Shown: positions 36,120 to 45,558 of the stretch, piece after piece
How the letters are laid out: each line of letters opens with the position of its first letter
How positions within the stretch are numbered: position 1 is the stretch's first letter
NCBI RefSeq assembly: GCF_007743815.1
Contig: NZ_CP036265.1
Location: 5,215,823-5,279,822, forward strand
DNA: 64,000 bases
DNA from: Alienimonas californiensis
Lineage (GTDB): Bacteria; Planctomycetota; Planctomycetia; Planctomycetales; Planctomycetaceae
Direction: 5' to 3'
The notes under the pieces: model-generated
Told to the model about the DNA's origin: nothing
The model's database searches: none
What the model saw: the letters and a program-made list of their open reading frames with translations, nothing else
Program-made: the position numbers and the translations under genes

Positions 36120-39100
36120 TCACCGCACCTTCGCCTCCGCGGCGACGATGGGCAGCTTCCAGTTGGCGATCGGGGTGCCCTCGGTCTTCAGGTTCGCGCA
36201 GAGGGCGTACAATCGACGGGCCGCGGGGCCGGGTTCGGCGTCGGCCGGGCCGTTCATCACGGTGAACAGGTTTCGCAGGAAATACGGCGGGGTCGCCTGA
36301 TAGAACAGCCGCGCCCGCACGGTGCAGGTGGACGGGTCGACGCCCTCCGGCACGGTCATTTCGTAGCGGGTCACGTCGGCCCCGTCGCCGGCGGCGAAGT
36401 CGGCGTCTTGGGCGGCCAGCGGGCCTGGCCGGGTGGCGACGAGGTAGGCCCCGTCGAGGTCCGGCGAGGGGCCGTCGTGCGTCCACCCGCGGGGCAACAG
36501 GCGATTGTCCTTCACCGTTTCGCAGCCGTGCACGAAGCTGGTCGTGAACCGCCCGGCGTCGTTCTTCAACAGCGTTTCGTAGATCTGCACCTGCGACGGA
36601 TCGGTGACGACCGCGTGGTGCGGCTGGTACTGCTCGACCCCGTCGGCGTCTTCGACGAAGAACTCCGTCGGCAGCGGCTCCCCGGCGGCGTCGACGAGGG
36701 TACCGGTCGCGTCCGTGGCCCCGCTGATCCAGACCGTCTTCCCGTCCTCGTTCAGCAGCGACACCTCCAGGAACGCCCGCCGGAAACCCACCCCCGTCGG
36801 GAAGCGGTGCCCGGCGAGGTTTTCGACGCGTACGTCGGCCGTCACCGCCCCGTGCCGCGGCGTCGCGGTGACCGCGATGCGGGCCGTCTTGGACGCGGCG
36901 GTCTGCACCATCCCGGCGATCGCGTTCGGCAGGTCGTTGGTCCCGCCGGTCATGAAGTCGGTCTTGCGAACCCCAAGCACATCGTCGTGCTGCCGGGTCA
37001 GTTCAAGCAGAAAGACATTCAGCCCGGAGAAGTCGTGCCGGCGGTAGCCCTCGCGGACGGGGATCGTCAGGTCCACGTGCGGGGCGAGGTTCTCGGCGTC
37101 CGGATAGGTGGCGTCCTGCACCACGGCGATGCGGGAACGGGTCTTCGGGCCGTCCGGCGTGCCGTCGGTCGTGTCGCTCATGTGGCACTCCTGGCAGGAC
37201 TGCCCGTGCGGGTTCTTCGAGCCGTCCGGGCCGACAAACTCCGTCTGGAAGTCGCTGTTGAGCCATTCGAGGTAGGTCGCCTGCTCCACGTGATGGTGGA
37301 AGTCGCGGAAGCTCGGCGTGCTGTCGGCCGCGGCGAGGGCGCCGTCGTGGTCGTGGGCGTCGTGGGCGTGGCCCCCGCGCCCAGCGTGGACGTCCAGCGG
37401 CAGGTCGACGTTCGGCAGGCTGACCACATGGCAGGTGCCGCACATCCGGCTGTCGGTGAGGTACTCGCTGGTCCTCGGCCTCATTCCGGTGGCGTGGTGC
37501 ATCACGTAGGGGCGGAGGGAATCCTCCTTGTCCGGGGCGGCGATCTCGCCCGGCGGGCCGAAGACCGCGTTGCCGGTGGTGTTCTCGTCGAGGTAGTGCC
37601 GCAGGTCGCTGCGCTTGTCCCCGGCCGGCTGTTCCCGCGGGACCATCCGGTGACAGACCAGGCAGCTCACCCCGTCCCGGGCGAGGGCCCCGTAGCGGTC
37701 GTCGCCGAGGCCGATGTGGGCGTCCGCCGCGGCGGTGGCGGCGTGGTTCGCCAGGGTGAAGCGCGCGTCGGGGCCGCCGTCGTCGTGATAGGCGTGTCGG
37801 CCCATCGCCCCGTGGCAACGCAGGCAGGCGTCCTGCAGGTCTCGGGCGAGGGCCTTGGCCTGCTCCGCCGGGAACTCCCGGCGGACGATCGCCAGTTCGG
37901 TCTCCAGTTGGGCGAGGAAGAACGGGTCGCGGCCGGCCAGGCCCATCGGCGTCCAGCGCCACTCGCCGTAGGGCGACTGGTGCAGACCGTCGGCGCCGTA
38001 CTCCGCCCGGTCCGGGTCATCTTTCTTCCCCAGCGGGAGGAACATCGCCGGACCGAACGGCGCCGTCAGACCCGCGTGACAGCCCATGCACTGATTCGAC
38101 GTCGCCCAGTTCCGGGCCGGCCCGTCGCCCTCTGCGGGGGCCACCGGGGCCCAGTCGTGGGTCACGCCCGGGAGGTGATCGCAGTCGCACAACTCCGCGT
38201 TCGGCAGCGAACCGAACCGGGCGAGGAACGCCGCGTCGACGGAACGCTCCGGTCGGTCGCAGACCCCCGGCCGGGTGCAGCCGGGGTGGGAGCCGTGGCC
38301 ATCGGCGGCGTCGCCTTCCTCCTCGGCGTCCGCCTTCCCCGCGGCGATCCAGGTGCCCAGCGCCGCCAGCAGGGCGTCGTTGGCGGTGACGGTCGGTTCG
38401 GCCTCCGCGGTCGCCTCTTCCCGCCAACTGTCGTCCACGCGGAACAGCAGCGGCTCGCCGGGGAAGCCCTCAATGTTCCGCAGGGAGGCGAACAAGAACT
38501 CGTTGTCCCGGGCGGCCGGGTCCTCGACGCCGGGGCTCTTCGTCGCCCCGTGGCACCGCGTGCAGTAGTGGCCGAAGCCGCTGACGGGATGCTCGTTGGT
38601 GGCGTGGTTGTCCGCCGGCTCCGTGTCCGGGGCGGGGTTGCTCCAGAACCAGCCGTCGCGGGAGCCTTTGGAGTCCTTCACCATCACCGTCCAGCTTTGC
38701 AGGCTGGCCCGCAGTTCCTCCTCGCTCTTGCCGGCGTGGCGGGCGGCGGGAGCGTCGTACTGCTCTTTGATGACAATCGCCCCGTCCGGCAGCGCGCCGA
38801 GGCGGCCGGCCTTCAGCCATTCGATCACCTCCGGGCTGTACCAGACGCGCACCGCCGGGTGCGTGCCGTAGTACTTGCCGTTCAGGTACGGCCCGGTGTC
38901 GCGGACGATCCCGTCCTGCTCCCAGCCCAGTTCGACGTAGGTGCGGTCGTTCAGGAAGGGGAACAGAACCGCCTCGAACGCCGCGACGGAGCCGTCCGAG
39001 GGTCGCGGCAAACCGGCGGGCCGGCCGTGCGGGGCGGCGCCCGGCGCCGGGGGGACGGCGCCCGTTCCGCGGTCCGCCGGATCGGCGCCGCGGACGGCCG

Positions 39101-39188
39101 CGGTTCCCAGAGCGATCAGCAGGGCCGCCGCCGCCGTGACGGCGGCGGGGACGACGCCGGGGCGGAGCGAACCGGGGGGACGCGGCAC
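36120..39188 (-). CDS. Secreted hexahaem cytochrome c
   Basis: An exported protein of 1022 residues that begins at a GTG and a signal peptide with core VVPAAVTAAAALLIALGTAA. Six CXXCH haem sites are visible: CTRCH, CMGCH, CLRCH, CLVCH, CGTCH and CQECH, all in the first two thirds. The remaining third contains ENLAGHRFPTGVGFRRAFLE, a beta-rich segment frequently found at the end of multihaem cytochromes. It should take part in periplasmic or surface electron transfer; no reductase motif identifies a substrate. His/Asp-rich stretches (AGRGGHAHDAHDHD, about 600) may bind metal. A TAGGAT hexamer 29 nt upstream could be the promoter. The 7Fe ferredoxin gene lies 86 nt upstream. Confidence 0.88.
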   Translation of the reverse strand: MPRPPGSLRPGVVPAAVTAAAALLIALGTAAVRGADPADRGTGAVPPAPGAAPHGRPAGLPRPSDGSVAAFEAVLFPFLNDRTYVELGWEQDGIVRDTGPYLNGKYYGTHPAVRVWYSPEVIEWLKAGRLGALPDGAIVIKEQYDAPAARHAGKSEEELRASLQSWTVMVKDSKGSRDGWFWSNPAPDTEPADNHATNEHPVSGFGHYCTRCHGATKSPGVEDPAARDNEFLFASLRNIEGFPGEPLLFRVDDSWREEATAEAEPTVTANDALLAALGTWIAAGKADAEEEGDAADGHGSHPGCTRPGVCDRPERSVDAAFLARFGSLPNAELCDCDHLPGVTHDWAPVAPAEGDGPARNWATSNQCMGCHAGLTAPFGPAMFLPLGKKDDPDRAEYGADGLHQSPYGEWRWTPMGLAGRDPFFLAQLETELAIVRREFPAEQAKALARDLQDACLRCHGAMGRHAYHDDGGPDARFTLANHAATAAADAHIGLGDDRYGALARDGVSCLVCHRMVPREQPAGDKRSDLRHYLDENTTGNAVFGPPGEIAAPDKEDSLRPYVMHHATGMRPRTSEYLTDSRMCGTCHVVSLPNVDLPLDVHAGRGGHAHDAHDHDGALAAADSTPSFRDFHHHVEQATYLEWLNSDFQTEFVGPDGSKNPHGQSCQECHMSDTTDGTPDGPKTRSRIAVVQDATYPDAENLAPHVDLTIPVREGYRRHDFSGLNVFLLELTRQHDDVLGVRKTDFMTGGTNDLPNAIAGMVQTAASKTARIAVTATPRHGAVTADVRVENLAGHRFPTGVGFRRAFLEVSLLNEDGKTVWISGATDATGTLVDAAGEPLPTEFFVEDADGVEQYQPHHAVVTDPSQVQIYETLLKNDAGRFTTSFVHGCETVKDNRLLPRGWTHDGPSPDLDGAYLVATRPGPLAAQDADFAAGDGADVTRYEMTVPEGVDPSTCTVRARLFYQATPPYFLRNLFTVMNGPADAEPGPAARRLYALCANLKTEGTPIANWKLPIVAAEAKVR

Positions 39189-39217
39189 GGGGCGAGCTCA
39201 GAAGGAGGCGATCCTCC

Positions 39218-39223
39218 ATCCTA
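39218..39223 (-). promoter_or_regulatory. Possible -10 box TAGGAT for the cytochrome gene
   Basis: The minus strand reads TAGGAT 29 nt before the GTG at 39188. It is a partial match to the TAnACT boxes. Confidence 0.25.
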
Positions 39224-39274
39224 TCGGCAGAATCGCCGCGTCCCTCCCAATCCGATCCCTCACGCCGAAATCGG

Positions 39275-39574
39275 CTAGGCCTGCTGGCAGGCGGCGTCGT
39301 CGCCGCCCATGGGGGGCTTCTGCTCCGTGATGACGGGGCACTGCGGGGACATGTCCGCGTTCAACTGCGTGAACTCGTTCCACTCCTCGGGGAGGTTGTC
39401 CTCGTGGAAGATCGCCTCGACCGGGCACTCCGGCACGCAGGCCTCGCAGTCAATGCACTCGTCCGGGTGGATGTAGAGCATGCTTTCCCCCTCGTAAAAG
39501 CATTCCACCGGGCACACGACCACGCAGTCGGTGTATTTGCAGTTGAAGCAGGGCTCGGCGACGACGTGCGTCAT
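39275..39574 (-). CDS. fdxA: 7Fe ferredoxin ([3Fe-4S][4Fe-4S])
   Basis: A 99-residue ferredoxin. The first cluster ligands are in [17 protein letters not shown] (Cys at about 9, 12, 17, 21 and 25). The second set is [15 protein letters not shown] (Cys 40, 43, 46 and 50). This arrangement (an intervening non-ligand pattern in the first motif and CxxCxxCxxxCP in the second) is that of the FdxA-type 7Fe ferredoxins, together with the length and the C-terminal helix [20 protein letters not shown]. It carries low-potential electrons in the cytoplasm; its partner is not apparent. The neighbouring cytochrome is periplasmic and unlikely to exchange electrons directly. A TAGAAC box lies 55 nt upstream. 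Confidence 0.92.
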   Translation of the reverse strand: MTHVVAEPCFNCKYTDCVVVCPVECFYEGESMLYIHPDECIDCEACVPECPVEAIFHEDNLPEEWNEFTQLNADMSPQCPVITEQKPPMGGDDAACQQA

Positions 39575-39629
39575 AATGGAAGAGGGGAACCGACAAGCGG
39601 TCTCGACAGCGGATCAAAACGGGGACGCT

Positions 39630-39635
39630 GTTCTA
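39630..39635 (-). promoter_or_regulatory. -10-like box TAGAAC upstream of fdxA
   Basis: The minus strand reads TAGAAC 55 nt before the ferredoxin ATG. The same hexamer is found before valS and prc. Confidence 0.35.
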
Positions 39636-39727
39636 GTCGGCAGGCGCGGCCCCTTCAACCCGCACAGATTTCACAGCGTCCGCGCGCCCGGGACCGCGAT
39701 CCGTTGTCCGGCCCGGCGCGGCGGTCG

Positions 39728-39733
39728 TAGACT
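39728..39733 (+). promoter_or_regulatory. -10-like box TAGACT
   Basis: TAGACT lies 106 nt upstream of the sigma factor start. If it is used, the transcript would have a leader of about 100 nt. Confidence 0.45.
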
Positions 39734-39839
39734 CCGGCGGCGGGCACGGACCGGCCCCGCCGATCGGGCCGCTTCACCTCGTATTTCAAAGCGGCGCCGC
39801 CGAGTTCGGGCGGCGTTCCGCAGCAGACCCACCCCGCCG

Positions 39840-40421
39840 ATGGCCCTCACCGACGTCGACCGCGGCCTTTTGACCCGCTGTTTGCGGCAGACGCCCGGGG
39901 CGTGGGAAGAGTTCGTCAGCCGGTTCGGCGGCCTGTTGGTGCACGTGGTGCGGCACACCGCCGCGGCCCGCAGCGTGCCGCTGTCCAAGGACGTGGAGGA
40001 GGACGTCGTCGCCGACGTGATGCTGGAACTGCTCTCCGACGACTGCGCCGCCCTGCGGCGGTTCGAGGGTCGCAGCAGTCTGGCGAGCTACCTGACGGTC
40101 GTCGCCCGCCGCACCGCGGTGCGGGAGTTGTCCGAACGCCGGGCCGCCGCCGCGATGGGACACGTCGAAGGCCACGCCCCGCCGGGGCTGAAGTCCTCTC
40201 CCAAAGCGGCCCACCCCCCGGCCGACGGCCGCATCGCCGACAAGGAGCAGGTCGAACGCCTGCTCGCCGCCCTGCCGGACCGCGACGCGGAGATTGTCCG
40301 CCGTTACCACCTGCAGGGCGAAAGTTACCGGGAGATCGCCGCCGGGATGAACGTTCCGGAGAACTCCATCGGTCCCGCACTTTCTCGCGCGCGGCAGAAG
40401 CTCCGCGACCTCGGACTGTAG
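39840..40421 (+). CDS. RNA polymerase sigma factor, ECF type
   Basis: The protein has 193 residues. Region 2 is recognised in WEEFVSRFGGLLVHVVRHTA and then EDVVADVMLELLSDDCAALR, followed by FEGRSSLASYLTVVARRTAV, which corresponds to the -10 recognition helix. Region 4 is KEQVERLLAALPDRDAEIVR and the helix-turn-helix GESYREIAAGMNVPENSIG. The organization matches group 4 (ECF) sigma factors. No anti-sigma gene is adjacent: the next gene downstream is a large secreted hydrolase. The ATG at 39840 is chosen because residues upstream are low-complexity. A similar count of small sigma factors is normal in planctomycetes, so the regulon is unknown. Confidence 0.88.
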   Translation: MALTDVDRGLLTRCLRQTPGAWEEFVSRFGGLLVHVVRHTAAARSVPLSKDVEEDVVADVMLELLSDDCAALRRFEGRSSLASYLTVVARRTAVRELSERRAAAAMGHVEGHAPPGLKSSPKAAHPPADGRIADKEQVERLLAALPDRDAEIVRRYHLQGESYREIAAGMNVPENSIGPALSRARQKLRDLGL

Positions 40422-40582
40422 AAGGACTGGCGAAGTTCCCGAGGCGCGGCGGGTGCGACCGGACGTTTCGGCGCATCCGCCGTGCCGGAACGGCGCGCCG
40501 CTTGCCTCGACAGGGGCTCCGCGGCAGACGGAGGGCTAAGTTTGCCGGCTGCCGCCGTTCGCCCCCCCTTCCCGGCTCCCCC

Positions 40583-43500
40583 GTGTCGCTCGCTCGCCTC
40601 GCCCCGGTAATGGCGCCGGTCCTCCCGGCCACAGTCTTCCCGGCCACGGTCGTCCTGCTGGCGCTGGGGGGACTGTTCGCCCCGACGCCCGCGACGGCCC
40701 AGGCCCTCCCAGCCGTCCGTGAGCCGGCGGTCCAGGAGCCGGTCGCCCAGGCACCGGCCGTCCGGGAGCAGGCCGCGCGGACGCCGGGCGTCGCCCCCGC
40801 GGAGTCGACGAGCCGCCCGCCGGCCGGCTTCTCGGTGCGCACCCTCGCGGACGAGGAGGGCGAGCATCAATACAGCCTGTTCGTCCCCCGCACGCCCCCG
40901 CCGCCGGGCGGCTACCCGATCGTGCTGTTCCTGCACGGGGCCTACGAACGCGGCACCGACGGCGAGCGGCAGACGACCGTGGGCCTCGGCCCGATCGTGC
41001 GGGACGATCCGGACTTCCCCGCCGTCGTCGTGTTCCCGCAGGTCGAGGACCCGGACGGCCGCATCCTGCCCGCCTGGAATCCGGACCGACCGGACGGCGC
41101 GCGGGCGCTGAAGATCCTCGAACAGGCGGAAGGCCTGCTGCCGATCGACCCGGCCCACCGGGTGCTCGCCGGCTGGAGCATGGGCGGGTACGGCGTGCTG
41201 GGGCAGTTGGCGCAGGGCGATCCGCTGCGGTGGTCGGCGGCGGTTTCCGTGGCGAGCGGGCGGTCGATCGAGCTGGACGTCGAAGCCCTCGCCGCCGCCT
41301 CCCGCGTCACGCCGCTCTGGGTCGTGGCGGGCTCCTCGGACCGCTTCGTGCCGTTCATCGAGACGCAGGACACGGTCCGCGCGATCCGCGAGTTCGGCGG
41401 GCGGGTGCGGTTCACGCAGGTGCGGAACGCCGGCCACGACGTGTGGAAAACCGCGTTCTCCTCGGATCGCTTCCGGGCGATCCTGCAGAACCCCCGGGTC
41501 GTCGCCCCGCGGGCGGCGAACGAGGGGCCGGGCGAGGTCGACCAGACCCTCGTTGAGCCGCCGGCAGACCAGCTGCCGGACGTGGACCCGGTCCCGGGCG
41601 AGGACGCATTGCCGAGCGAGAACCAGTTGCCGGACGAAGACGAGTTCGATCGCCTGGAGACCGTCGCCGCCCCGCTGGAGAACTTCCAGCCGGAGTTGAT
41701 CCTGGAACGCGGGGCGTTCGTGCGGGCGGACAACGCCCTGTTGGAGAAGCTCGTGCGGCAGTACGCCCGCTCCCTGCCGGCGGACTCCCTCACCGGAACG
41801 ATCCCCGATCAGAACATCACCCGGGACGCGCTGGGCCACAAGATCCACGTGTTCTTCAGCGGGATTCGCTACTCCGGGCGGGTGACCGACGCGGCGCTGA
41901 TCGGGCGGGCGGGCAACTACGTGACCGCCCGGGTGGAGGTGGTGGACGCCAGCGTGACCGTGCAGCGGATCTTCATGCGTGCGCCGCTGGGGCACCGCGG
42001 CTTCGCCGGGCCGATCGCCGTGCGGGCCGGCGTGCGGCGGCCGCTGGTGCTGGAGGTCGACATCCGCCCCTCGGTGGTGAACAACGAACTGAAGCTCACG
42101 GCGCTGTCCACGCGGTTCGCCCTGCCGCCGGACGACTACTTCGTCTGCGGCCCCGGCTGCGTGGACGAGGACGGGCTGTTCCTGACGGAGCAGAAGCTCG
42201 CCAAAACGCTGGTCGAGGGGCTCTACGAGGCCCGCAGCCAGGGGGAGCAGGCCGTCCGCGACGCCGTCCCGGACTTCCTGCAGAACGCCGGCTCGGGCGT
42301 TTCGCTGGGGAACCCGGCGGGGCTGACCGGCGACTTGCTGCCGCTCCCGCTGATCGAGCCGTCGATCCAGGTGCAGTTGGCCGGGGTGCAGGCCGACGAG
42401 AACGGGCTGAACGCGATTTTCGACCTGGCGATCGGCGCTCCGGAGGACCATCCGCCGCACCCGCCGCGGCGGGAGGACGGCGGCGTGACCTTCGATCTGG
42501 CGACCGGCGCCGGCAAGCCGGAGGGCCTGGCCGTGGGCGTCTCCGCCAGCCTGGTCCGCGTGCTCTCCGGACAGTTGGTCGAGGAGGGCGTGCCGCGAAT
42601 CGACGCCCGCGACGTGCCCGGCAACCCGCTGGCGAGGCTCCACGAGCGCGAGAACCTCATCCGCATCGTCCCCGGCCTGAGCCGCCCCGAGTACGCCGAC
42701 GACGAACTGCGGGCCCGGCTGACGCTGGTCGGCCCGATGTCCGCGATCGCGCAGGATTCGCGGGAGAACGCCCTGGTGCGGATGGAGTCCGACGCCGTCG
42801 AACTCACGATCGATCACCTCCCGGCCAACGGCGACTGGCAGCGGGCGGGCGTGGTGCGGCTCGCGCTGCGGCAGCCGATTCGGGCCGCCGTCCGTAAGAA
42901 CGGCTCCTACCGCAACTTCCTCGCCCTGGCCGAGGGGGAGGCCGCCCGCATCGCCGCGCTGGACGCCCAGCCGGTGATCGGCGACCGCGTCGACGGCGAC
43001 CTCGCCGCCACGCTCGTCGGCGAAGGCTGGGACAACTGGCTCGACGACGAAGGCCCCTTCAGCGGCCCGTTGCAGGACTTCGATCTGCCCGGCGCCGCCC
43101 TGCGGATCGAGGAGTTGAACTCCCGCGGCCCCGCCACCGGGGCGACAGACGGCCTGGTCATCGCCGAGTTCACCGTGCCCGACACCGCCCTGGAGAACCG
43201 CTCCGAACTCACGCTGACCTACCGCGTCCGCGAGGAGCCGAACGGCGCCTGGGGCGGTCCGTTCACCCTCGCCCCCGGCGAGACGCACACCTACAAGGTG
43301 CGGGAACCGCTCCGCTTCGAGCAGATCGGCGTGGCTCCCGACGGCGGCGACGGCGCCCGCACGTTGGAAGTCGGCAAGACGTACCAGTTCCACGTCCCGG
43401 TCGGGGCGGTGTACCCGACGCTGGACGCCGCCCATGATCTGGCGGAAGAACTCTCCCTCTACCAAAAAGACCCGCGACCGTGGCGCCAGCGCGCCCCGAT

Positions 43501-43642
43501 CGCGGGTCGGGAGGTTCCCACGGTGACGGCGGCGCCTCCGGCGGCCGGCGTTCGGGGGACGGTGCGAACGGTCCGGGGCCCCGTGCAGGGCCCCGCCCTG
43601 TCGCGGGGGGTCACTCCGCTTCGGTCTCCAGTCCGAAACTGA
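40583..43642 (+). CDS. Secreted alpha/beta-hydrolase with a large unknown C-terminal region
   Basis: A protein of 1019 residues. The GTG at 40583 opens a signal peptide (core LPATVVLLALGGLFA, cleavage after ATAQA), then a Pro/Ala linker. Residues about 75-310 are an alpha/beta-hydrolase of the PHB-depolymerase/esterase type. It has oxyanion region IVLFLHGAYERGTDGERQTT, nucleophile Ser in LAGWSMGGYGVLG (about 198) and acidic/His end VVAGSSDRF and VRNAGHDVWKTAF (about 283). After a Asp/Glu/Pro linker come about 650 residues with no family I recognise. They contain EKLVRQYARSLPADSL, HKIHVFFSGIRYSGRVTDAA and FMRAPLGHRGFAGP. It probably cleaves ester bonds outside the cytoplasm. The last 32 nt overlap the convergent gene. 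TAAGTT at 40537 may be a promoter. Confidence 0.8.
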   Translation: MSLARLAPVMAPVLPATVFPATVVLLALGGLFAPTPATAQALPAVREPAVQEPVAQAPAVREQAARTPGVAPAESTSRPPAGFSVRTLADEEGEHQYSLFVPRTPPPPGGYPIVLFLHGAYERGTDGERQTTVGLGPIVRDDPDFPAVVVFPQVEDPDGRILPAWNPDRPDGARALKILEQAEGLLPIDPAHRVLAGWSMGGYGVLGQLAQGDPLRWSAAVSVASGRSIELDVEALAAASRVTPLWVVAGSSDRFVPFIETQDTVRAIREFGGRVRFTQVRNAGHDVWKTAFSSDRFRAILQNPRVVAPRAANEGPGEVDQTLVEPPADQLPDVDPVPGEDALPSENQLPDEDEFDRLETVAAPLENFQPELILERGAFVRADNALLEKLVRQYARSLPADSLTGTIPDQNITRDALGHKIHVFFSGIRYSGRVTDAALIGRAGNYVTARVEVVDASVTVQRIFMRAPLGHRGFAGPIAVRAGVRRPLVLEVDIRPSVVNNELKLTALSTRFALPPDDYFVCGPGCVDEDGLFLTEQKLAKTLVEGLYEARSQGEQAVRDAVPDFLQNAGSGVSLGNPAGLTGDLLPLPLIEPSIQVQLAGVQADENGLNAIFDLAIGAPEDHPPHPPRREDGGVTFDLATGAGKPEGLAVGVSASLVRVLSGQLVEEGVPRIDARDVPGNPLARLHERENLIRIVPGLSRPEYADDELRARLTLVGPMSAIAQDSRENALVRMESDAVELTIDHLPANGDWQRAGVVRLALRQPIRAAVRKNGSYRNFLALAEGEAARIAALDAQPVIGDRVDGDLAATLVGEGWDNWLDDEGPFSGPLQDFDLPGAALRIEELNSRGPATGATDGLVIAEFTVPDTALENRSELTLTYRVREEPNGAWGGPFTLAPGETHTYKVREPLRFEQIGVAPDGGDGARTLEVGKTYQFHVPVGAVYPTLDAAHDLAEELSLYQKDPRPWRQRAPIAGREVPTVTAAPPAAGVRGTVRTVRGPVQGPALSRGVTPLRSPVRN

Positions 43643-45443
43643 CCCACAGCCCGCCGTGGGCGTCCGGTTCGAAGTAGCTGGCGGACACGCCGAGGTACTT
43701 CTGAATGGCGTCGAACGGCGGCAGGGCGTCGGCGATTTCGTTCATCGCCTCGGCGGTGCTGGGATCGGGCACCTGGCCGGTCAGCTTGCCGGAGCGGAAC
43801 AGGTCGTAGTAGATCTCGGCCTGTCCCCGCTGATCGGAGAAGGAGAGCATCGAAACCTCCGCCGGCATCTTGGACCGGGCTTCCTCGAAGGCGGACGAAT
43901 CGGCGAGCGGCTCGTCGGCCGGACCGCGGAGGGCGGTCTCCAGACGGGCCACGTCGGTCGTCAGCAGCAGGGAGTCGCCGCTGACGGCCATCGCGATCGC
44001 GGAGCCGTCCGCCGGGTTGCTGCCCTCGTAGAGGGGCGTGCCGCGGAAGTCCCGGCTGGTCAGCAGACCGCCGGAGGCGTCCAGCGCCAGGTCCAGCAGT
44101 TCGGAGACCCGGCGGGCGTCGTTCAGGCCGAGCGCGAAGATCACCGGCTGCACCGGGGCCTGGGCCTCCGCCTCGGCGTCGCCGTCGTCGTCAAAGGAGT
44201 CGTCGGCGGCGTCGACCTCCAACGCCGCGGCGAGATCCGTCACGGGGTAGCCGACGATTTCGATCCGGCCGGTGAAGGAGTCCACGATGTCCTTCTTGAT
44301 GTCCACCGGCAGCGCCTCGGACCGCTGGGCGACGACCCGGTCGAACTCGCCGGGGCCGACCATGCTGTCGTAGGTGGTCCGCACGGCGTCGTACGCCGAC
44401 GCCAGATCCCAGTTGAAGGCGCTGTAGCTGGAGGCGTCCGCCCCGGCCCACGCCGGCGGGGCCAGACGGGCCGGCGGGAACTTGAACACGCCCAGGGCGC
44501 GGTCGGTGCGGTCGGCGTACAGCACGACCTTGCCCACGCTGGCGAACTCCTCCGTCCCGAGATCCATGCTGCCGCCGATCGCCTTGAACTCGTCCAGCCC
44601 CAGCACGGGCAGGTAGCTGAGGGCCAACTGCACCGGCAGACCGCCCTGCCCGCTGCCGAGCACGGCGCTGCGGACGGAGCCGATCACGTCCGCGTACCAC
44701 AGCAGGACCGGCGCCCGGTCGTCGGTGCGGGTGCGGTCGGCGATGTAGCTGAACACTTCGTTGTCGGCGAAGGTGCTGTCGTGGGTCCCGTCCCAGCGGA
44801 CCAGAATCGCCTCTAGGGCCGCCGGATCGCTGGCGACCACCAGGTGGGTGTCCTTGCGGAAGTAGGCGAACTGCTGCGGCTCCGCCGGTTCGGCCTCGGC
44901 GTCGAAGTCCTCGGCGAACTCGTCGACTTCCTGTTCCGGAGCGGTCCAGACGATCAGCGGCGTGCCCTCGAAGCTCTCCTCGGCGCTGGTCAGGCCGTTC
45001 TCCTCCAGGGCGGTTTCGGCCTGATCGATCAGCTTGAGGATCGTCTCCTCGCTGGTCCCGTAGTCCAGCAGGCCGACGACGGCGACCTCCCGGGGGGCGG
45101 TCTGCACGACGGCGAAGGTGACCTCGCCGGTGGGGACCTTCAGCAGTTCGTCCAGCGTGATCCCCAGCCGCTCGCGGAGAGCTTCGCCGCCCTCCTCCAG
45201 CTTCTCGCCGACCATCTCCCGCAGTTCGGCCAGCGCCGGGTCGGTGAACAGGCCGGCGGAGCGGGTGGAGTTGAACCGCTCTTTGGCGGCGGTCACGTCC
45301 GGCACCGAGACGAAGCCGTAGGTGATCGGCGGCAACCGCTTGGCGGCCGGCACCGGATCGGCCGCCTGGGCGCCGGCAAGTAGCGAGGGCGCCAGCAACG
45401 CCGCGGCCGCGGCGCAGGAGGTGAGTAGGGAAGATCGACGCAT
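43611..45443 (-). CDS. Large secreted protein of unknown function
   Basis: The protein has 610 residues. MRRSSLLTSCAAAAALLAPS and AGAQAADP form a Sec signal peptide. The mature part alternates strand and helix patterns and contains YGFVSVPDVTAAKERFNSTR, SAGLFTDPALAELREMVGEK, EVTFAVVQTAPREVAVVGLL, HLVVASDPAALEAILVRWDG and FRGTPLYEGSNPADGSAIAM. The pattern of repeated two-strand and helix modules resembles DUF3352-type secreted proteins, but I would not name it. An acidic insert (EAEPAEPQQ, DDSFDDDGDAEAEAQ) is present. The AATCTA/TAGATT hexamer 33 nt upstream could be the -10 box. The stop lies inside the end of the convergent hydrolase gene. Confidence 0.75.
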   Translation of the reverse strand: MRRSSLLTSCAAAAALLAPSLLAGAQAADPVPAAKRLPPITYGFVSVPDVTAAKERFNSTRSAGLFTDPALAELREMVGEKLEEGGEALRERLGITLDELLKVPTGEVTFAVVQTAPREVAVVGLLDYGTSEETILKLIDQAETALEENGLTSAEESFEGTPLIVWTAPEQEVDEFAEDFDAEAEPAEPQQFAYFRKDTHLVVASDPAALEAILVRWDGTHDSTFADNEVFSYIADRTRTDDRAPVLLWYADVIGSVRSAVLGSGQGGLPVQLALSYLPVLGLDEFKAIGGSMDLGTEEFASVGKVVLYADRTDRALGVFKFPPARLAPPAWAGADASSYSAFNWDLASAYDAVRTTYDSMVGPGEFDRVVAQRSEALPVDIKKDIVDSFTGRIEIVGYPVTDLAAALEVDAADDSFDDDGDAEAEAQAPVQPVIFALGLNDARRVSELLDLALDASGGLLTSRDFRGTPLYEGSNPADGSAIAMAVSGDSLLLTTDVARLETALRGPADEPLADSSAFEEARSKMPAEVSMLSFSDQRGQAEIYYDLFRSGKLTGQVPDPSTAEAMNEIADALPPFDAIQKYLGVSASYFEPDAHGGLWVSFGLETEAE

Positions 45444-45558
45444 TGGGAGGTTCTGAAGGGGGACGGGGAGCCGGGCAATCTACGGAGCCTGTCCGCCGGC
45501 GCCACCCGATACCCCCCCGCCCCGCCGCAGGTTTCGCCTGCGCCCTCCCGCCGCCCCG

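Noticed and set aside
36408-39278. A 956-codon open frame antisense to the multihaem cytochrome
   Set aside because: The minus strand encodes a signal peptide and six CXXCH motifs. The plus translation is Arg/Val/Gly-rich and non-globular.
40325-43465. A 1046-codon open frame antisense to the secreted hydrolase
   Set aside because: The plus strand has a signal peptide and an intact esterase active site. The antisense protein is His/Arg/Gly-rich low complexity.
43575-43594. Hairpin GGGGCCC/GGGCCCC near the end of the hydrolase gene
   Set aside because: It lies inside the coding sequence, has a short stem and has no T run. It could be chance in such GC-rich DNA.
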